The notes under the pieces were generated by a model. It did no database searches and was not told the origin of the DNA. It saw only the letters and a list, made by a program, of their open reading frames with translations. This document shows positions 1 through 6,967 of a stretch of DNA of 18,240 bases, piece after piece (positions within the stretch are counted from its first letter, which is position 1; every line of letters starts with the position of its first letter). Source of the DNA: Flavobacteriales bacterium UBA3376 (GTDB lineage: Bacteria > Bacteroidota > Bacteroidia > Flavobacteriales > Weeksellaceae); the NCBI GenBank assembly GCA_002359055.1, contig DEQC01000086.1:1-18240 (forward strand), given 5' to 3'. The translations under genes were made by a program, and so were the position numbers.

Positions 1-386
1 CCCAAAGTTTCTATATAATCACCTACTTTGAAAGGTTTGAAAAGTATGATCAAAATTCCACCGGCGAAGTTCGATAAGCTTCCTTGCAAAGAAAGTCCAA
101 TACCCGCAGCTAAACCTGCGATGATGGCTGCAAATGAAGTAGTGTGTACGCCTAAAGTAGAAACGGCCGATAATATGACCAAAAGTTTGAATAGAAAATC
201 TAAGATAGGAATTATAAATTCGCGTATCGATGGATCTATATTTCTTTTGATCAAGCGATTTCTGATAATTCTCTTGAGTTTCTGCGAAAGCCAAAAACCA
301 ATTGTAAAAATAAGTAGTGCCAAACCTACTTTTATACCAAAGGAAATGATGTCCTTGAACAACCATTCGTATTTCTCAAAATCCAT
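1..386 (-). CDS. Small-conductance mechanosensitive channel, MscS family (partial, C-terminus beyond left edge)
   Basis: Starts at the ATG complementary to 384-386 and runs off the window, leaving 128 codons. The frame encodes three hydrophobic segments at about residues 15-34, 57-79 and 84-118. The third is the Gly/Ala-rich pore helix of MscS channels: AAIIAGLAAGIGLSLQGSL at 86-104, followed by SNFAGGILII and then FKPFKVGDYIE, the entry to the cytoplasmic beta domain. MscS proteins sit in the inner membrane and release solutes on hypo-osmotic shock. Basic residues between the first two helices (about 36-49) fit the positive-inside rule. The gene is divergent from tgt with about 120 bp between, and a TATTTTTG promoter box lies 24 bases upstream of the start. 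Family assignment is firm. The exact subtype needs the missing C-terminal part. Confidence 0.93.
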   Translation of the reverse strand, partial: MDFEKYEWLFKDIISFGIKVGLALLIFTIGFWLSQKLKRIIRNRLIKRNIDPSIREFIIPILDFLFKLLVILSAVSTLGVHTTSFAAIIAGLAAGIGLSLQGSLSNFAGGILIILFKPFKVGDYIETL

Positions 387-410
387 CGCAAATATTTTAA
401 CATTAATCAA

Positions 411-418
411 CAAAAATA
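411..418 (-). promoter_or_regulatory. -7 promoter box of the mscS-type gene
   Basis: Read on the minus strand this is TATTTTTG, a perfect match to the Bacteroidota -7 consensus TAnnTTTG, 24 bases before the start codon. I do not see a clear TTTG -33 box at the usual spacing. Confidence 0.5.
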
Positions 419-494
419 CACTAAAATCATTCTGATTTTATAAAATAAAATAGATTTAACCCATAATTAAGAAAACCAGTCAAAAGAAATCAGA

Positions 495-502
495 TATATT
501 TG
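495..502 (+). promoter_or_regulatory. -7 promoter box of tgt-lptG
   Basis: TATATTTG matches TAnnTTTG exactly. Only five bases separate it from the tgt ATG at 508, so transcription should begin at or within a few bases of the start codon, giving a leaderless or near-leaderless mRNA. No convincing -33 TTTG is seen. Confidence 0.55.
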
Positions 503-507
503 CATCG

Positions 508-1638
508 ATGGAATTTCAAATACAGAAAAAAGACGAATATTCGAAGGCGAGAGCAGGTGAAATAACAACTGCTCATGGAGTGATTCAAACTCCTATATTT
601 ATGCCTGTCGGTACGGTTGCAAGTGTGAAATCAGTTCACCAAAGAGAATTAAAAGAAGATATCAAAGCTCAAATTATTTTGGGCAACACCTATCATTTGT
701 ATTTAAGACCAGGAACTGAAATACTTCATAAAGCAGGTGGTTTGCATAAATTCATGAATTGGGAAAAACCAATACTTACTGATAGTGGTGGTTTTCAAGT
801 GTATTCTTTGGCGACCAGTCGTAAAAAGTTTGACGATGGGGTGAGGTTCAAATCGCATATCGATGGATCTTATCATATGTTTACTCCAGAGAAATCTATG
901 GAAATTCAACGATACATCGGTGCCGATATCATTATGGCATTTGATGAGTTGACCGGAATTCCTGCAAAATATGGTGAAGCTAAACGCGCTATGCACATCA
1001 CACATAAATGGTTGGAAAGATGTAGAACTTGGTTGAATGAAAATCCTGAGTTGTATGGTTATGAACAAACTTTGTATCCAATCGTACAAGGAAATTCATT
1101 TCATGATTTACGGAAAGAGTCGGCTCAATACGTAGCTGATTTTGGGGCGGAAGGTAATGCCATTGGTGGATTGAGCGTGGGTGAACCTGAAGATGTGATG
1201 TATGAAATCACAGATTTGGTAACTGAGATTTTGCCGGTCGATAAGCCACGGTATTTGATGGGAGTGGGGACGCCTTGGAATTTGATAGAGTGTATAGCTT
1301 TGGGAATCGATCAGTTCGATTGTGTGATGCCGACGCGTAATGCGAGAAATGGAATGCTTTTCACTTGGAATGGAGTGATGAATATGAAAAATGCTAAATG
1401 GAAAGATGATTTTTCGCCTTTGGATGAAATGGGAAAAAGTTTTGTAGATAAAGAATATTCTAAAGCTTATGTGCGACATTTATTTGCAGCCAATGAATAT
1501 TTAGGTAAACAAATTGCGTCCATACACAATTTAGCTTTCTATTTGGATTTGGTTCAAACGGCAAGAAAACATATTTTAGAGGGAGATTTTCATCAATGGA
1601 AAAATCAAATTTTACCTCAGTTAAAACAAAGATTATAA
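508..1638 (+). CDS. tgt: Queuine/preQ1 tRNA-guanine transglycosylase
   Basis: 376 residues, normal family length. It exchanges the wobble guanine of GUN-anticodon tRNAs for the queuosine precursor preQ1. Visible motifs: TDSGGFQVYS at 91-100 with the general acid/base Asp92, the substrate-loop residues GGLSVGE at 220-226, and DQFDCVMPTRNARNG at 268-282 with the nucleophile Asp271. The C-terminal region is unusual. The CxCxxC zinc ligands that precede the SRAYLHHL-type motif in Escherichia coli and Zymomonas Tgt are replaced by GKSFVDKEYSKAYVRHL at 309-325. The fourth ligand position, His340 in SIHNL, remains. The protein should therefore lack the structural zinc, which I suspect is a lineage trait. 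It is followed after one base by lptG. The 5' end is set by the ATG just after the -7 box. Confidence 0.97.
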   Translation: MEFQIQKKDEYSKARAGEITTAHGVIQTPIFMPVGTVASVKSVHQRELKEDIKAQIILGNTYHLYLRPGTEILHKAGGLHKFMNWEKPILTDSGGFQVYSLATSRKKFDDGVRFKSHIDGSYHMFTPEKSMEIQRYIGADIIMAFDELTGIPAKYGEAKRAMHITHKWLERCRTWLNENPELYGYEQTLYPIVQGNSFHDLRKESAQYVADFGAEGNAIGGLSVGEPEDVMYEITDLVTEILPVDKPRYLMGVGTPWNLIECIALGIDQFDCVMPTRNARNGMLFTWNGVMNMKNAKWKDDFSPLDEMGKSFVDKEYSKAYVRHLFAANEYLGKQIASIHNLAFYLDLVQTARKHILEGDFHQWKNQILPQLKQRL

Positions 1639-1639
1639 G

Positions 1640-2734
1640 TTGAAAATATTTGATAAATATATCATCAGAAATTTTTTGAGCACCTTTTTCTTTATGGTGA
1701 TCATACTTTCGACCATAGCCGTGGTGATTGATTTGAGTCAAAAACTCGGTAGGTTGGAGGACAATGGTTCAACACCTATGGAAGCTTTGGTGCAATTTTA
1801 CCCTTATTGGGCAGTGTGGTTGGTCAATACATTTTTGCCAGTTGCCGTTTTTATTTCTGTGATATATTTTACTTCTCGATTGACCATGCAGACCGAAATA
1901 GTCGCTGCACAAGCGGGAGGAATCAGTTTTCATAGAATCACAAAACCTTATTTGTTTGTTGCGGGAGCTATAGCACTGACATCTTTGTTTGTTAATAATT
2001 TTGCTTTGCCTTGGGCAAACATCAAAAAGAATAAATATCAATACGAATACTTATTGAGCAGTTCTAAAAACCGAGAATATTATGAAAGACAAAAAATTTC
2101 CTCTCAGATAAGTAAGGATGAATATATATTCGCATTGAACTATGATAGGGTCGAAAAAAGAGGAAATAATTTTGTTTATCAAAAGTTCGATGGAGAAGTT
2201 CTAAAAGAACAATTGATCGCTTCTTCATTTAGTTGGGATTCTGATGATTCTGTTTATGTTTTGAGAAATGTCAATTCGAGAATTGTGTTGTCTGAATTCA
2301 GAGATAGTATAGATTATCACACATCATTGGAAAGGCGATTCAGTGCTACACCTGATGAGATTTTGCCTGAAGGTTATGTAGCAGAGACTATGAATTCATT
2401 CGAATTGAATCGTTTCATTGAGAATCAAAAGTTCAAAGGTTCAGCGAGTATCAATGCTTATTTGAACGAATTTCACCAAAGAAATTCATCGCCATTTTCT
2501 GCATTTATATTAACAGTTTTGGCTTTGTCATTGTCCTCTCGAAAACGAAGAGGAGGCATAGGTGTCAATTTAGCTTTAGGTGTTTTATTGGCGTTTTTCT
2601 ATATCTTTTTCAATCAAATCTCATTGACTTATTCCACCCAAGGATTTGTTTCACCTGTGGTCGCTGCATGGGGGCCGAATTTGATTTTTGGAATATTGAC
2701 CTTAGTGGTTTATTTGAAACGAGCGAATGCTTAG
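1640..2734 (+). CDS. lptG: LptF/LptG family (YjgP/YjgQ) lipopolysaccharide export permease
   Basis: 364 residues. Inner-membrane subunit of the LptBFG transporter that extracts lipopolysaccharide and passes it to the periplasmic bridge. Architecture is typical: transmembrane helices at about 14-33, 57-78 and 103-121, a periplasmic beta-jellyroll region of about 160 residues, then three more helices at about 284-300, 306-328 and 340-358. The cytoplasmic coupling segment TEIVAAQAGGISFHRI at 85-100 corresponds to the coupling-helix motif of this family. The start is TTG, one base after the tgt stop, because the conserved N-terminus KIFDKYIIRNFL begins there and no ATG is available. The two genes are surely cotranscribed and probably translationally coupled. 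Whether this is the LptF or the LptG paralogue is inferred from the common tgt neighbourhood in Bacteroidota, not proven. Confidence 0.9.
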   Translation: MKIFDKYIIRNFLSTFFFMVIILSTIAVVIDLSQKLGRLEDNGSTPMEALVQFYPYWAVWLVNTFLPVAVFISVIYFTSRLTMQTEIVAAQAGGISFHRITKPYLFVAGAIALTSLFVNNFALPWANIKKNKYQYEYLLSSSKNREYYERQKISSQISKDEYIFALNYDRVEKRGNNFVYQKFDGEVLKEQLIASSFSWDSDDSVYVLRNVNSRIVLSEFRDSIDYHTSLERRFSATPDEILPEGYVAETMNSFELNRFIENQKFKGSASINAYLNEFHQRNSSPFSAFILTVLALSLSSRKRRGGIGVNLALGVLLAFFYIFFNQISLTYSTQGFVSPVVAAWGPNLIFGILTLVVYLKRANA

Positions 2735-2794
2735 CATTTAATAATGTTAGAATTCTTAGAAAAAGTACTGAACATGTACTCCAATTGATAAAAA

Positions 2795-5374
2795 TTACAA
2801 TTTTAAATGTACATTGAACAGCAAATAACCTAAATTATCTTTAGTAGTTGTTCTGGAAATAATATTTCCATCAAATTGAGTGTGCAAACTGTTGAAATTA
2901 TTTAATTTAAACAGTGATAACATAGATTCTCCATTAACTGAAAAAGAAATTTTATCAGAAAAGTCATATTTTAGAAACATTCCTAAGTCAGGTACACCAA
3001 AATTGGTATCATTTGTATCGTAATAATGATAATTAAAATCTAAACTCCATTCAATTTTGCTATCATGTCCTCTAATTGAAAATGTATTGGTAAATATATC
3101 TTGGTTTGTAATTGTAGCTTGGTCAATTCGGAAGTTTTGTTGATTCCAAGAAACTGTGTTTTTTAATTCTTTGATAAAACTATTTCTTGGTAAGAATCCA
3201 ATATGAAGTTCAGGGTATAAAGTATTAACGCTCACTTTGGACAATTCATTGTCAAACATAGTGTTATATCGGTTGATCGCTATTTTGAAATTTGTCCCAA
3301 ATGTTAAACGATGAAAGGATTCACCAATATAGAAACTTTTATTATATCCAAGATGGATGTTGTGGCTGTATCTATCGTCAAAAATTCGATTTGAATAATG
3401 AAATGTTTTATCAACGATGGAATCTAAAACAGTTTGCATATTATTTTTTATGTGTTTGAATCTGTATTCAGCAATAAAATTTCTATTTTTTGGTACTTGG
3501 TTAAAATACCAACCTATACTTGCCTCGTTTGAGTAAGAAATATTGTTTAATTCAGAAATTGAGTTGAAAGTTCTATTGTTAAATGACCTAATAATTGTGT
3601 CATACATAGAATTAATATCAAAATATTTATATGTCCTTTCGAAATTAAAAGTCAAATTATTCTGAGGTTGAAAATTATAAGTCAATTGACTATTTGATTT
3701 CAAAAAACTTTTCTTTTCATTCTGGCTTGAAAAAAACAAAACAGGACTTAAGGAAAATGAATAATCCAATTTTTTTAATGAGCCAGTCAATGAAAATCTT
3801 GACTCGATGTTTTTAATGTTTCTTTTTATTGTTTGCTGTGATCTAACTAAGTTTTCATCGATTATTTGATCAGCATTTTCATTTAACTGATTGAATCCAA
3901 CACCTAAATTAACTGTGTTTTTATTTAATTTCAATTGATAATTACCAAACAAAAAGATATTGTTTTTGATGTATAAATCATTTTGATAAATGTTTGAGAC
4001 ACTGCTTTCTACCAGATTGGCTGTCAATGAGTTCTTGTTATCTTCATGATAGACATCGAAATAGAAATTTATTAATGACTTTTCATTTAAGATGGTGGAT
4101 ATTTTAAAATTATTGGACAAAGCAAGATTATTAGGTTTAATCATAATACTTTCAGCCGTATTTTGATTTTCTGGGTAGAAAATACTATCTACACTATTTC
4201 TTTGTGAAGTGTTTTTTAAGATAAGCAAATTGAAAACATTGTTTAAAATGGTTTTAGATGATATTATGTGGTCGTAATTCAAAGTTGTACCATAAAAATT
4301 TCCTTTTTCTGAATTATCAAATGTTCCTTTACTTAATATTTGATTGCCTTCTGAAGTCATATAGTTGGTGATTCTTTCGGTATTTATATTTGCATTATTA
4401 AATACAAGTCCTATTTTACTTTTTTCACCTTCCCATCTCAGTGTCAAATTAATATTACTCGAATTGTTTTTATTCATTTGTAAATCTTCCATCAAGAAAG
4501 GATTGAGCGTCGTATGAAATCCAGAAGAAAGGTTATCATATATTTTATCAGGGATGTCTTTATCGCTTATTTCTCTCTTTCCTATATTATTTATACCAGC
4601 AGTAACAAATGCATTTAATTTATCCGAAAAAAGAAATCCTTTTTTATAAAACCTATAACTGTCTTTAAAGCCGTATCCAGCTTCAATATCACTTTTTAAA
4701 ACCCCTTTAAATTCAGATTTAGTTTTTATGTTGATAACTGATTCTTTTTGACCACTATAATCCAATGAAAATCGATCTTTGAAGTTATTGATAATCTGCA
4801 ACGTATCCATAATTTCATAATTCAGATTATCTAAGGCTATTTTGTTTTGGTTTATAAAAACTTCCTTTCCATTGATAAGGATTTTATTAATAGGTTTTCC
4901 TTGAAAACTAATTGCTCCATTTGGACTTACTATTACACCATCTGTTTTATTGAGAATTTCTCTTAAGGAAGCTGACTTATTTAAGTTCATTTCTTCCATA
5001 TCCAAATTCAATACATCTTGATATGCTCTGGCAGTTATTACAATTTCTTCTAAATCTATAGCCGAAGGTTCTAAATAAATATTTATTTCTGATTCGGTTG
5101 TTAAATCGTGTTCAAATAAATACTCTAAATAGTTTAGCGCAGTAATATTGATATATACTTTATTAATTTCCCTTGGAACTTCAATTGTAAAACTTCCATT
5201 TTCATTAGATGAAGAAAATCCTAAAACATTGTTTTCTAAATCCGATACAATTATATTAGCATGAGGAATAGCGTAGTCGTTTTCAATATCTTTTACTGTG
5301 CCCGATATTTCTTTATTTTGTGCAAAAAGAGAAACGGTAAACAAAAAGAAATAAATGTTAAGTATTTTATGCAT
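2795..5374 (-). CDS. TonB-dependent receptor-like outer membrane beta-barrel protein with CarboxypepD_reg domain
   Basis: 859 residues. A signal peptide ends near SLFA-Q (18/19). Residues about 22-105 form a CarboxypepD_reg-like beta-sandwich (ISGTVKD, AIPHANIIVSD, ENGSFTIEVP). Residues about 108-220 look like a TonB-receptor plug: LEEIVITA, SASLREILNKTDGVIVSPNG, INKILINGKEVF, INIKTKS. The rest alternates hydrophobic and aromatic strands as in an outer-membrane barrel and ends in LLFNVHLKL, a plausible beta-signal. Such proteins import, export or gate ligands at the outer membrane; the ligand here is unknown. It is the last gene of the minus-strand accessory block, 131 bp after GLPGLI A. No SusD gene lies next to it, which argues against a classical glycan SusCD pair. 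I infer it serves the adjacent peptide/GLPGLI pairs. It could instead be transcribed separately. Confidence 0.85.
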   Translation of the reverse strand: MHKILNIYFFLFTVSLFAQNKEISGTVKDIENDYAIPHANIIVSDLENNVLGFSSSNENGSFTIEVPREINKVYINITALNYLEYLFEHDLTTESEINIYLEPSAIDLEEIVITARAYQDVLNLDMEEMNLNKSASLREILNKTDGVIVSPNGAISFQGKPINKILINGKEVFINQNKIALDNLNYEIMDTLQIINNFKDRFSLDYSGQKESVINIKTKSEFKGVLKSDIEAGYGFKDSYRFYKKGFLFSDKLNAFVTAGINNIGKREISDKDIPDKIYDNLSSGFHTTLNPFLMEDLQMNKNNSSNINLTLRWEGEKSKIGLVFNNANINTERITNYMTSEGNQILSKGTFDNSEKGNFYGTTLNYDHIISSKTILNNVFNLLILKNTSQRNSVDSIFYPENQNTAESIMIKPNNLALSNNFKISTILNEKSLINFYFDVYHEDNKNSLTANLVESSVSNIYQNDLYIKNNIFLFGNYQLKLNKNTVNLGVGFNQLNENADQIIDENLVRSQQTIKRNIKNIESRFSLTGSLKKLDYSFSLSPVLFFSSQNEKKSFLKSNSQLTYNFQPQNNLTFNFERTYKYFDINSMYDTIIRSFNNRTFNSISELNNISYSNEASIGWYFNQVPKNRNFIAEYRFKHIKNNMQTVLDSIVDKTFHYSNRIFDDRYSHNIHLGYNKSFYIGESFHRLTFGTNFKIAINRYNTMFDNELSKVSVNTLYPELHIGFLPRNSFIKELKNTVSWNQQNFRIDQATITNQDIFTNTFSIRGHDSKIEWSLDFNYHYYDTNDTNFGVPDLGMFLKYDFSDKISFSVNGESMLSLFKLNNFNSLHTQFDGNIISRTTTKDNLGYLLFNVHLKL

Positions 5375-5505
5375 TTATAGTTTTTATCATAGTGATTATC
5401 AATAATAACCATCAAGAGTAGTATATATGCCTTGAAAAAATATTAATAATAAATGTAGGACCACAAATAAAAGCAAAAAAACTTGTTTTATATTAAACAT
5501 AATAA

Positions 5506-6276
5506 CTATTCTTGATATGGTTTCTTATGAAAATATTCAAAACTACTAATGAATAAATCTCCCTTTTTTACCATCAATAAGGGTTCTTTGTCATAATTTG
5601 TTCCTTTTTTCTTTTCTATCATAAATTGATTGTACATCTTCTCATACAAGGCTTTGTATTTTTCTACATCATCAGAATACTCAATTTTGTTGGCTTCAGT
5701 TGTTGAAGAGTAGGTTTCTGCCCAAATGACCAAACCGGGTAAACCTTGGTATATAGACGGTCCGTTTGAAACAGGTAAGTCTTTGGTGTACCATACAGTA
5801 AGCATAGGGAAGTTAGTTGCAACCGCTTTATGACAATTCAATCCATTGATTACTTTTGTTTCATTTTCTAATTTCCATTTCACATCACCGACTTTCCCTT
5901 CCGAGAAAAAAGTCTGCTCCATAATCCATTCATGTTTCATGGTAATTTTTTCTGGAGTTTTTACAGTCCAAATAATTGTATCAAGCAAAGCGGCTCGTAT
6001 GTTTTCATATCCTATAGGCTTTACTTGTGTGGTAGAGTCTAATACATAAACTGAAGAACGATCTTCTAAATTGATGTATAAACTATAATGATCTACAATT
6101 CCACGTCTAAAGTCATGCCAAGAAGCCATGGTTGGCGTACTTTTCATATCGTTTTCGGTCATCTTGTGACTACTTACTGGTGAGTTGACGTAATTCACTT
6201 TTAAAATTCTATTTTCAGATTGAGCATACAATACGAACGACTGAATAAATAGAGATAAAACTAAAATATTTTTCAT
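5506..6276 (-). CDS. GLPGLI family protein, copy A
   Basis: 256 residues with a signal peptide (MKNILVLSLFIQSFVLYAQS, cleavage after about residue 18), so periplasmic or envelope-located. The family signature is at 177-184, QGLPGLVI; here the final Ile of GLPGLI is Val. The family was named for this motif in Bacteroidota and its biochemical function is not established. There is one mature cysteine (Cys148, in NCHK). Copy A and copy B match at 244 of 256 residues. The twelve differences fall at 38, 41, 42, 53, 54, 152 and 243-248, so nearly all are in two patches. The gene follows peptide A with a 74-bp gap containing a strong hairpin and precedes the outer-membrane barrel gene. I infer it acts on or with the peptide during export; this is not shown by sequence. 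Confidence 0.9.
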   Translation of the reverse strand: MKNILVLSLFIQSFVLYAQSENRILKVNYVNSPVSSHKMTENDMKSTPTMASWHDFRRGIVDHYSLYINLEDRSSVYVLDSTTQVKPIGYENIRAALLDTIIWTVKTPEKITMKHEWIMEQTFFSEGKVGDVKWKLENETKVINGLNCHKAVATNFPMLTVWYTKDLPVSNGPSIYQGLPGLVIWAETYSSTTEANKIEYSDDVEKYKALYEKMYNQFMIEKKKGTNYDKEPLLMVKKGDLFISSFEYFHKKPYQE

Positions 6277-6304
6277 GATTTAAATTAATGATTGATTAAA
6301 TAAC

Positions 6305-6340
6305 TAAATGAGTGTCCTTTTGGAGAAGGACGCTCATTTA
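6305..6340 (-). terminator. Hairpin between peptide A and GLPGLI A (attenuator or 3'-end stabiliser)
   Basis: 15-nt arms 6305-6319 and 6326-6340 with a 6-nt loop. In the mRNA (minus strand) 14 of 15 positions pair, with one C-A mismatch. It starts 10 bases after the peptide A stop and ends 28 bases before the GLPGLI A start. No long U-tract follows in the transcript direction, so full termination is unlikely. Partial termination or protection of the peptide mRNA 3' end is more plausible. The same hairpin is present in copy B. Confidence 0.6.
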
Positions 6341-6350
6341 TCTGTTTTAA

Positions 6351-6596
6351 TTAAAGATTTTCGAGCACAGAACTCTGAGAGCGGCTATCTCGTACACCAC
6401 TTGGAGGGATAGTCCACCTTTCATTGCACTTAGTGAAAGTGTGGTCTGTTTCATATTTTGTATCACAACTTCCACCCTTAGTTACAATAGCAGTCATTTC
6501 AGCTTTTTCAAAAGCATCACTTTTCTTAACAGGTGCAAAAGAGAACACAATAAAACCAATTGCTATAGCAGCTGTAGAAAAAATCATTTTTTTCAT
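6351..6596 (-). CDS. Small exported two-cysteine peptide, copy A
   Basis: 81 residues; I recognise no named family. Residues 1-20 are a lysine-started hydrophobic export signal (MKKMIFSTAAIAIGFIVFSF). Cleavage is possible near APVKKSDA (28), or a shorter signal may end near residue 20. Residues 39-57 (TKGGSCDTKYETDHTFTKC) carry the only cysteines, Cys44 and Cys57, spaced to form one disulfide. A variable stretch (58-72) follows, then the C-terminus SQSSVLENL at 73-81, which is identical in copy B. The split into leader, core, variable part and fixed tail is what one expects of a processed precursor or a cognate ligand. Its own promoter and a leader of about 110 bases precede it. GLPGLI A follows. 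The architecture recalls Bacteroides NVEALA-type small proteins, but the signature word is absent. Confidence 0.85.
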   Translation of the reverse strand: MKKMIFSTAAIAIGFIVFSFAPVKKSDAFEKAEMTAIVTKGGSCDTKYETDHTFTKCNERWTIPPSGVRDSRSQSSVLENL

Positions 6597-6716
6597 AATA
6601 CTTTTTATTTAATTTCAATACTCACCTTTTTTCTTTTTCGGCTTAGGTCTTTTCCTTATGTTTTGCTTTTTAAAAAGAGATAAAATATCTGAAACCCTTT
6701 AAATAAATAATTTAGT

Positions 6717-6746
6717 CAAAAGTGAAGATAAGTAAAATAGTTCAAA
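6717..6746 (-). promoter_or_regulatory. Promoter of peptide A - GLPGLI A
   Basis: Read on the minus strand: TTTG (6746-6743), an 18-base spacer, then CACTTTTG (6724-6717), close to the Bacteroidota TTTG / TAnnTTTG promoter. It predicts a leader of about 110 bases ahead of the ATG at 6596. The whole segment recurs in copy B. The leader contains a 12-base perfect palindrome at 6666-6677 (CTTTTTAAAAAG). Confidence 0.5.
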
Positions 6747-6806
6747 CTAAATAATCCCACATCAGCCAATCATTCGTTCGGTATTTCACTAAATAGGAAT
6801 CAAGCA

Positions 6807-6866
6807 TTATCTAAATCGTTCAAAATGTGCTTTCTCCAAAGCTTCTCGGTGGTCGGTATGGGCAAA
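6807..6866 (-). pseudogene. 3'-terminal relic of an acetyl-CoA hydrolase gene
   Basis: Minus-strand translation ends AHTDHREALEKAHFERFR-stop. It matches the last 18 residues of the intact hydrolase (8248-9525) at 16 of 18 positions. Over the 57 bases that match 8248-8304, 10 differ and 8 of these are silent, so the divergence looks as if it built up while the parent gene was functional. Homology is lost upstream of about 6866, so the fragment is only a tail. It marks the left end of the duplicated unit. Sequence between 6750 and 6806 also resembles the intact gene's terminator region in degenerate form. Confidence 0.75.
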
Positions 6867-6967
6867 ACACTCCTTGGTTATTTTAAATGCTGTTGTATTT
6901 ATTAGTTGAATTTAAGTTAACAATAAATGTATAACCAAAAAAACTTGTTTTATATTAAACATAATAA

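Larger units (their letters stand above)
5442..6866 (-). repeat. Tandem duplication, copy A
   Basis: Unit containing hydrolase tail, degenerate terminator, promoter/leader, peptide A, hairpin, GLPGLI A and a short 3' flank. It aligns with 6921-8304 at an offset of about 1.44-1.46 kb. Best conserved are the 3' flank and gene end at 5475-5532, the GLPGLI body and the peptide leader. Indels: 13 extra bases in the peptide leader near 6626-6638, and about 12 extra bases in the 3' flank near 5463-5474. Confidence 0.85.
6597..6967. other. 371-bp stretch without an intact gene
   Basis: Holds, on the minus strand, the leader and promoter of peptide A (6597-6746), a degenerate copy of the hydrolase terminator and tail (6750-6866), about 54 bases that match nothing else here (6867-6920), and the 3' flank of GLPGLI B (6921-6967), which is shared with copy A. 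No confident terminator for GLPGLI B is seen. There is a weak TTTAATATAAA inverted repeat followed by seven T in the transcript direction. Confidence 0.7.

Noticed and set aside
2764..2780. Small inverted repeat AGTAC/GTACT between lptG and the barrel gene as a shared terminator
   Set aside because: Only five base pairs with no T-run on either side; too weak to call.
2795..5374. Barrel gene as a SusC of a polysaccharide utilisation locus
   Set aside because: No SusD, glycoside hydrolase or sensor gene nearby, and the protein is shorter than usual SusC proteins.
6351..6596. Peptide/GLPGLI as a toxin-antitoxin pair
   Set aside because: Both products carry export signals and the larger has a known envelope family motif; nothing resembles a cytoplasmic toxin or a DNA-binding antitoxin.
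6867..6920. Insertion-sequence remnant at the junction of the two copies
   Set aside because: No terminal inverted repeats, target duplications or transposase-like frames; homologous recombination explains the junction better.
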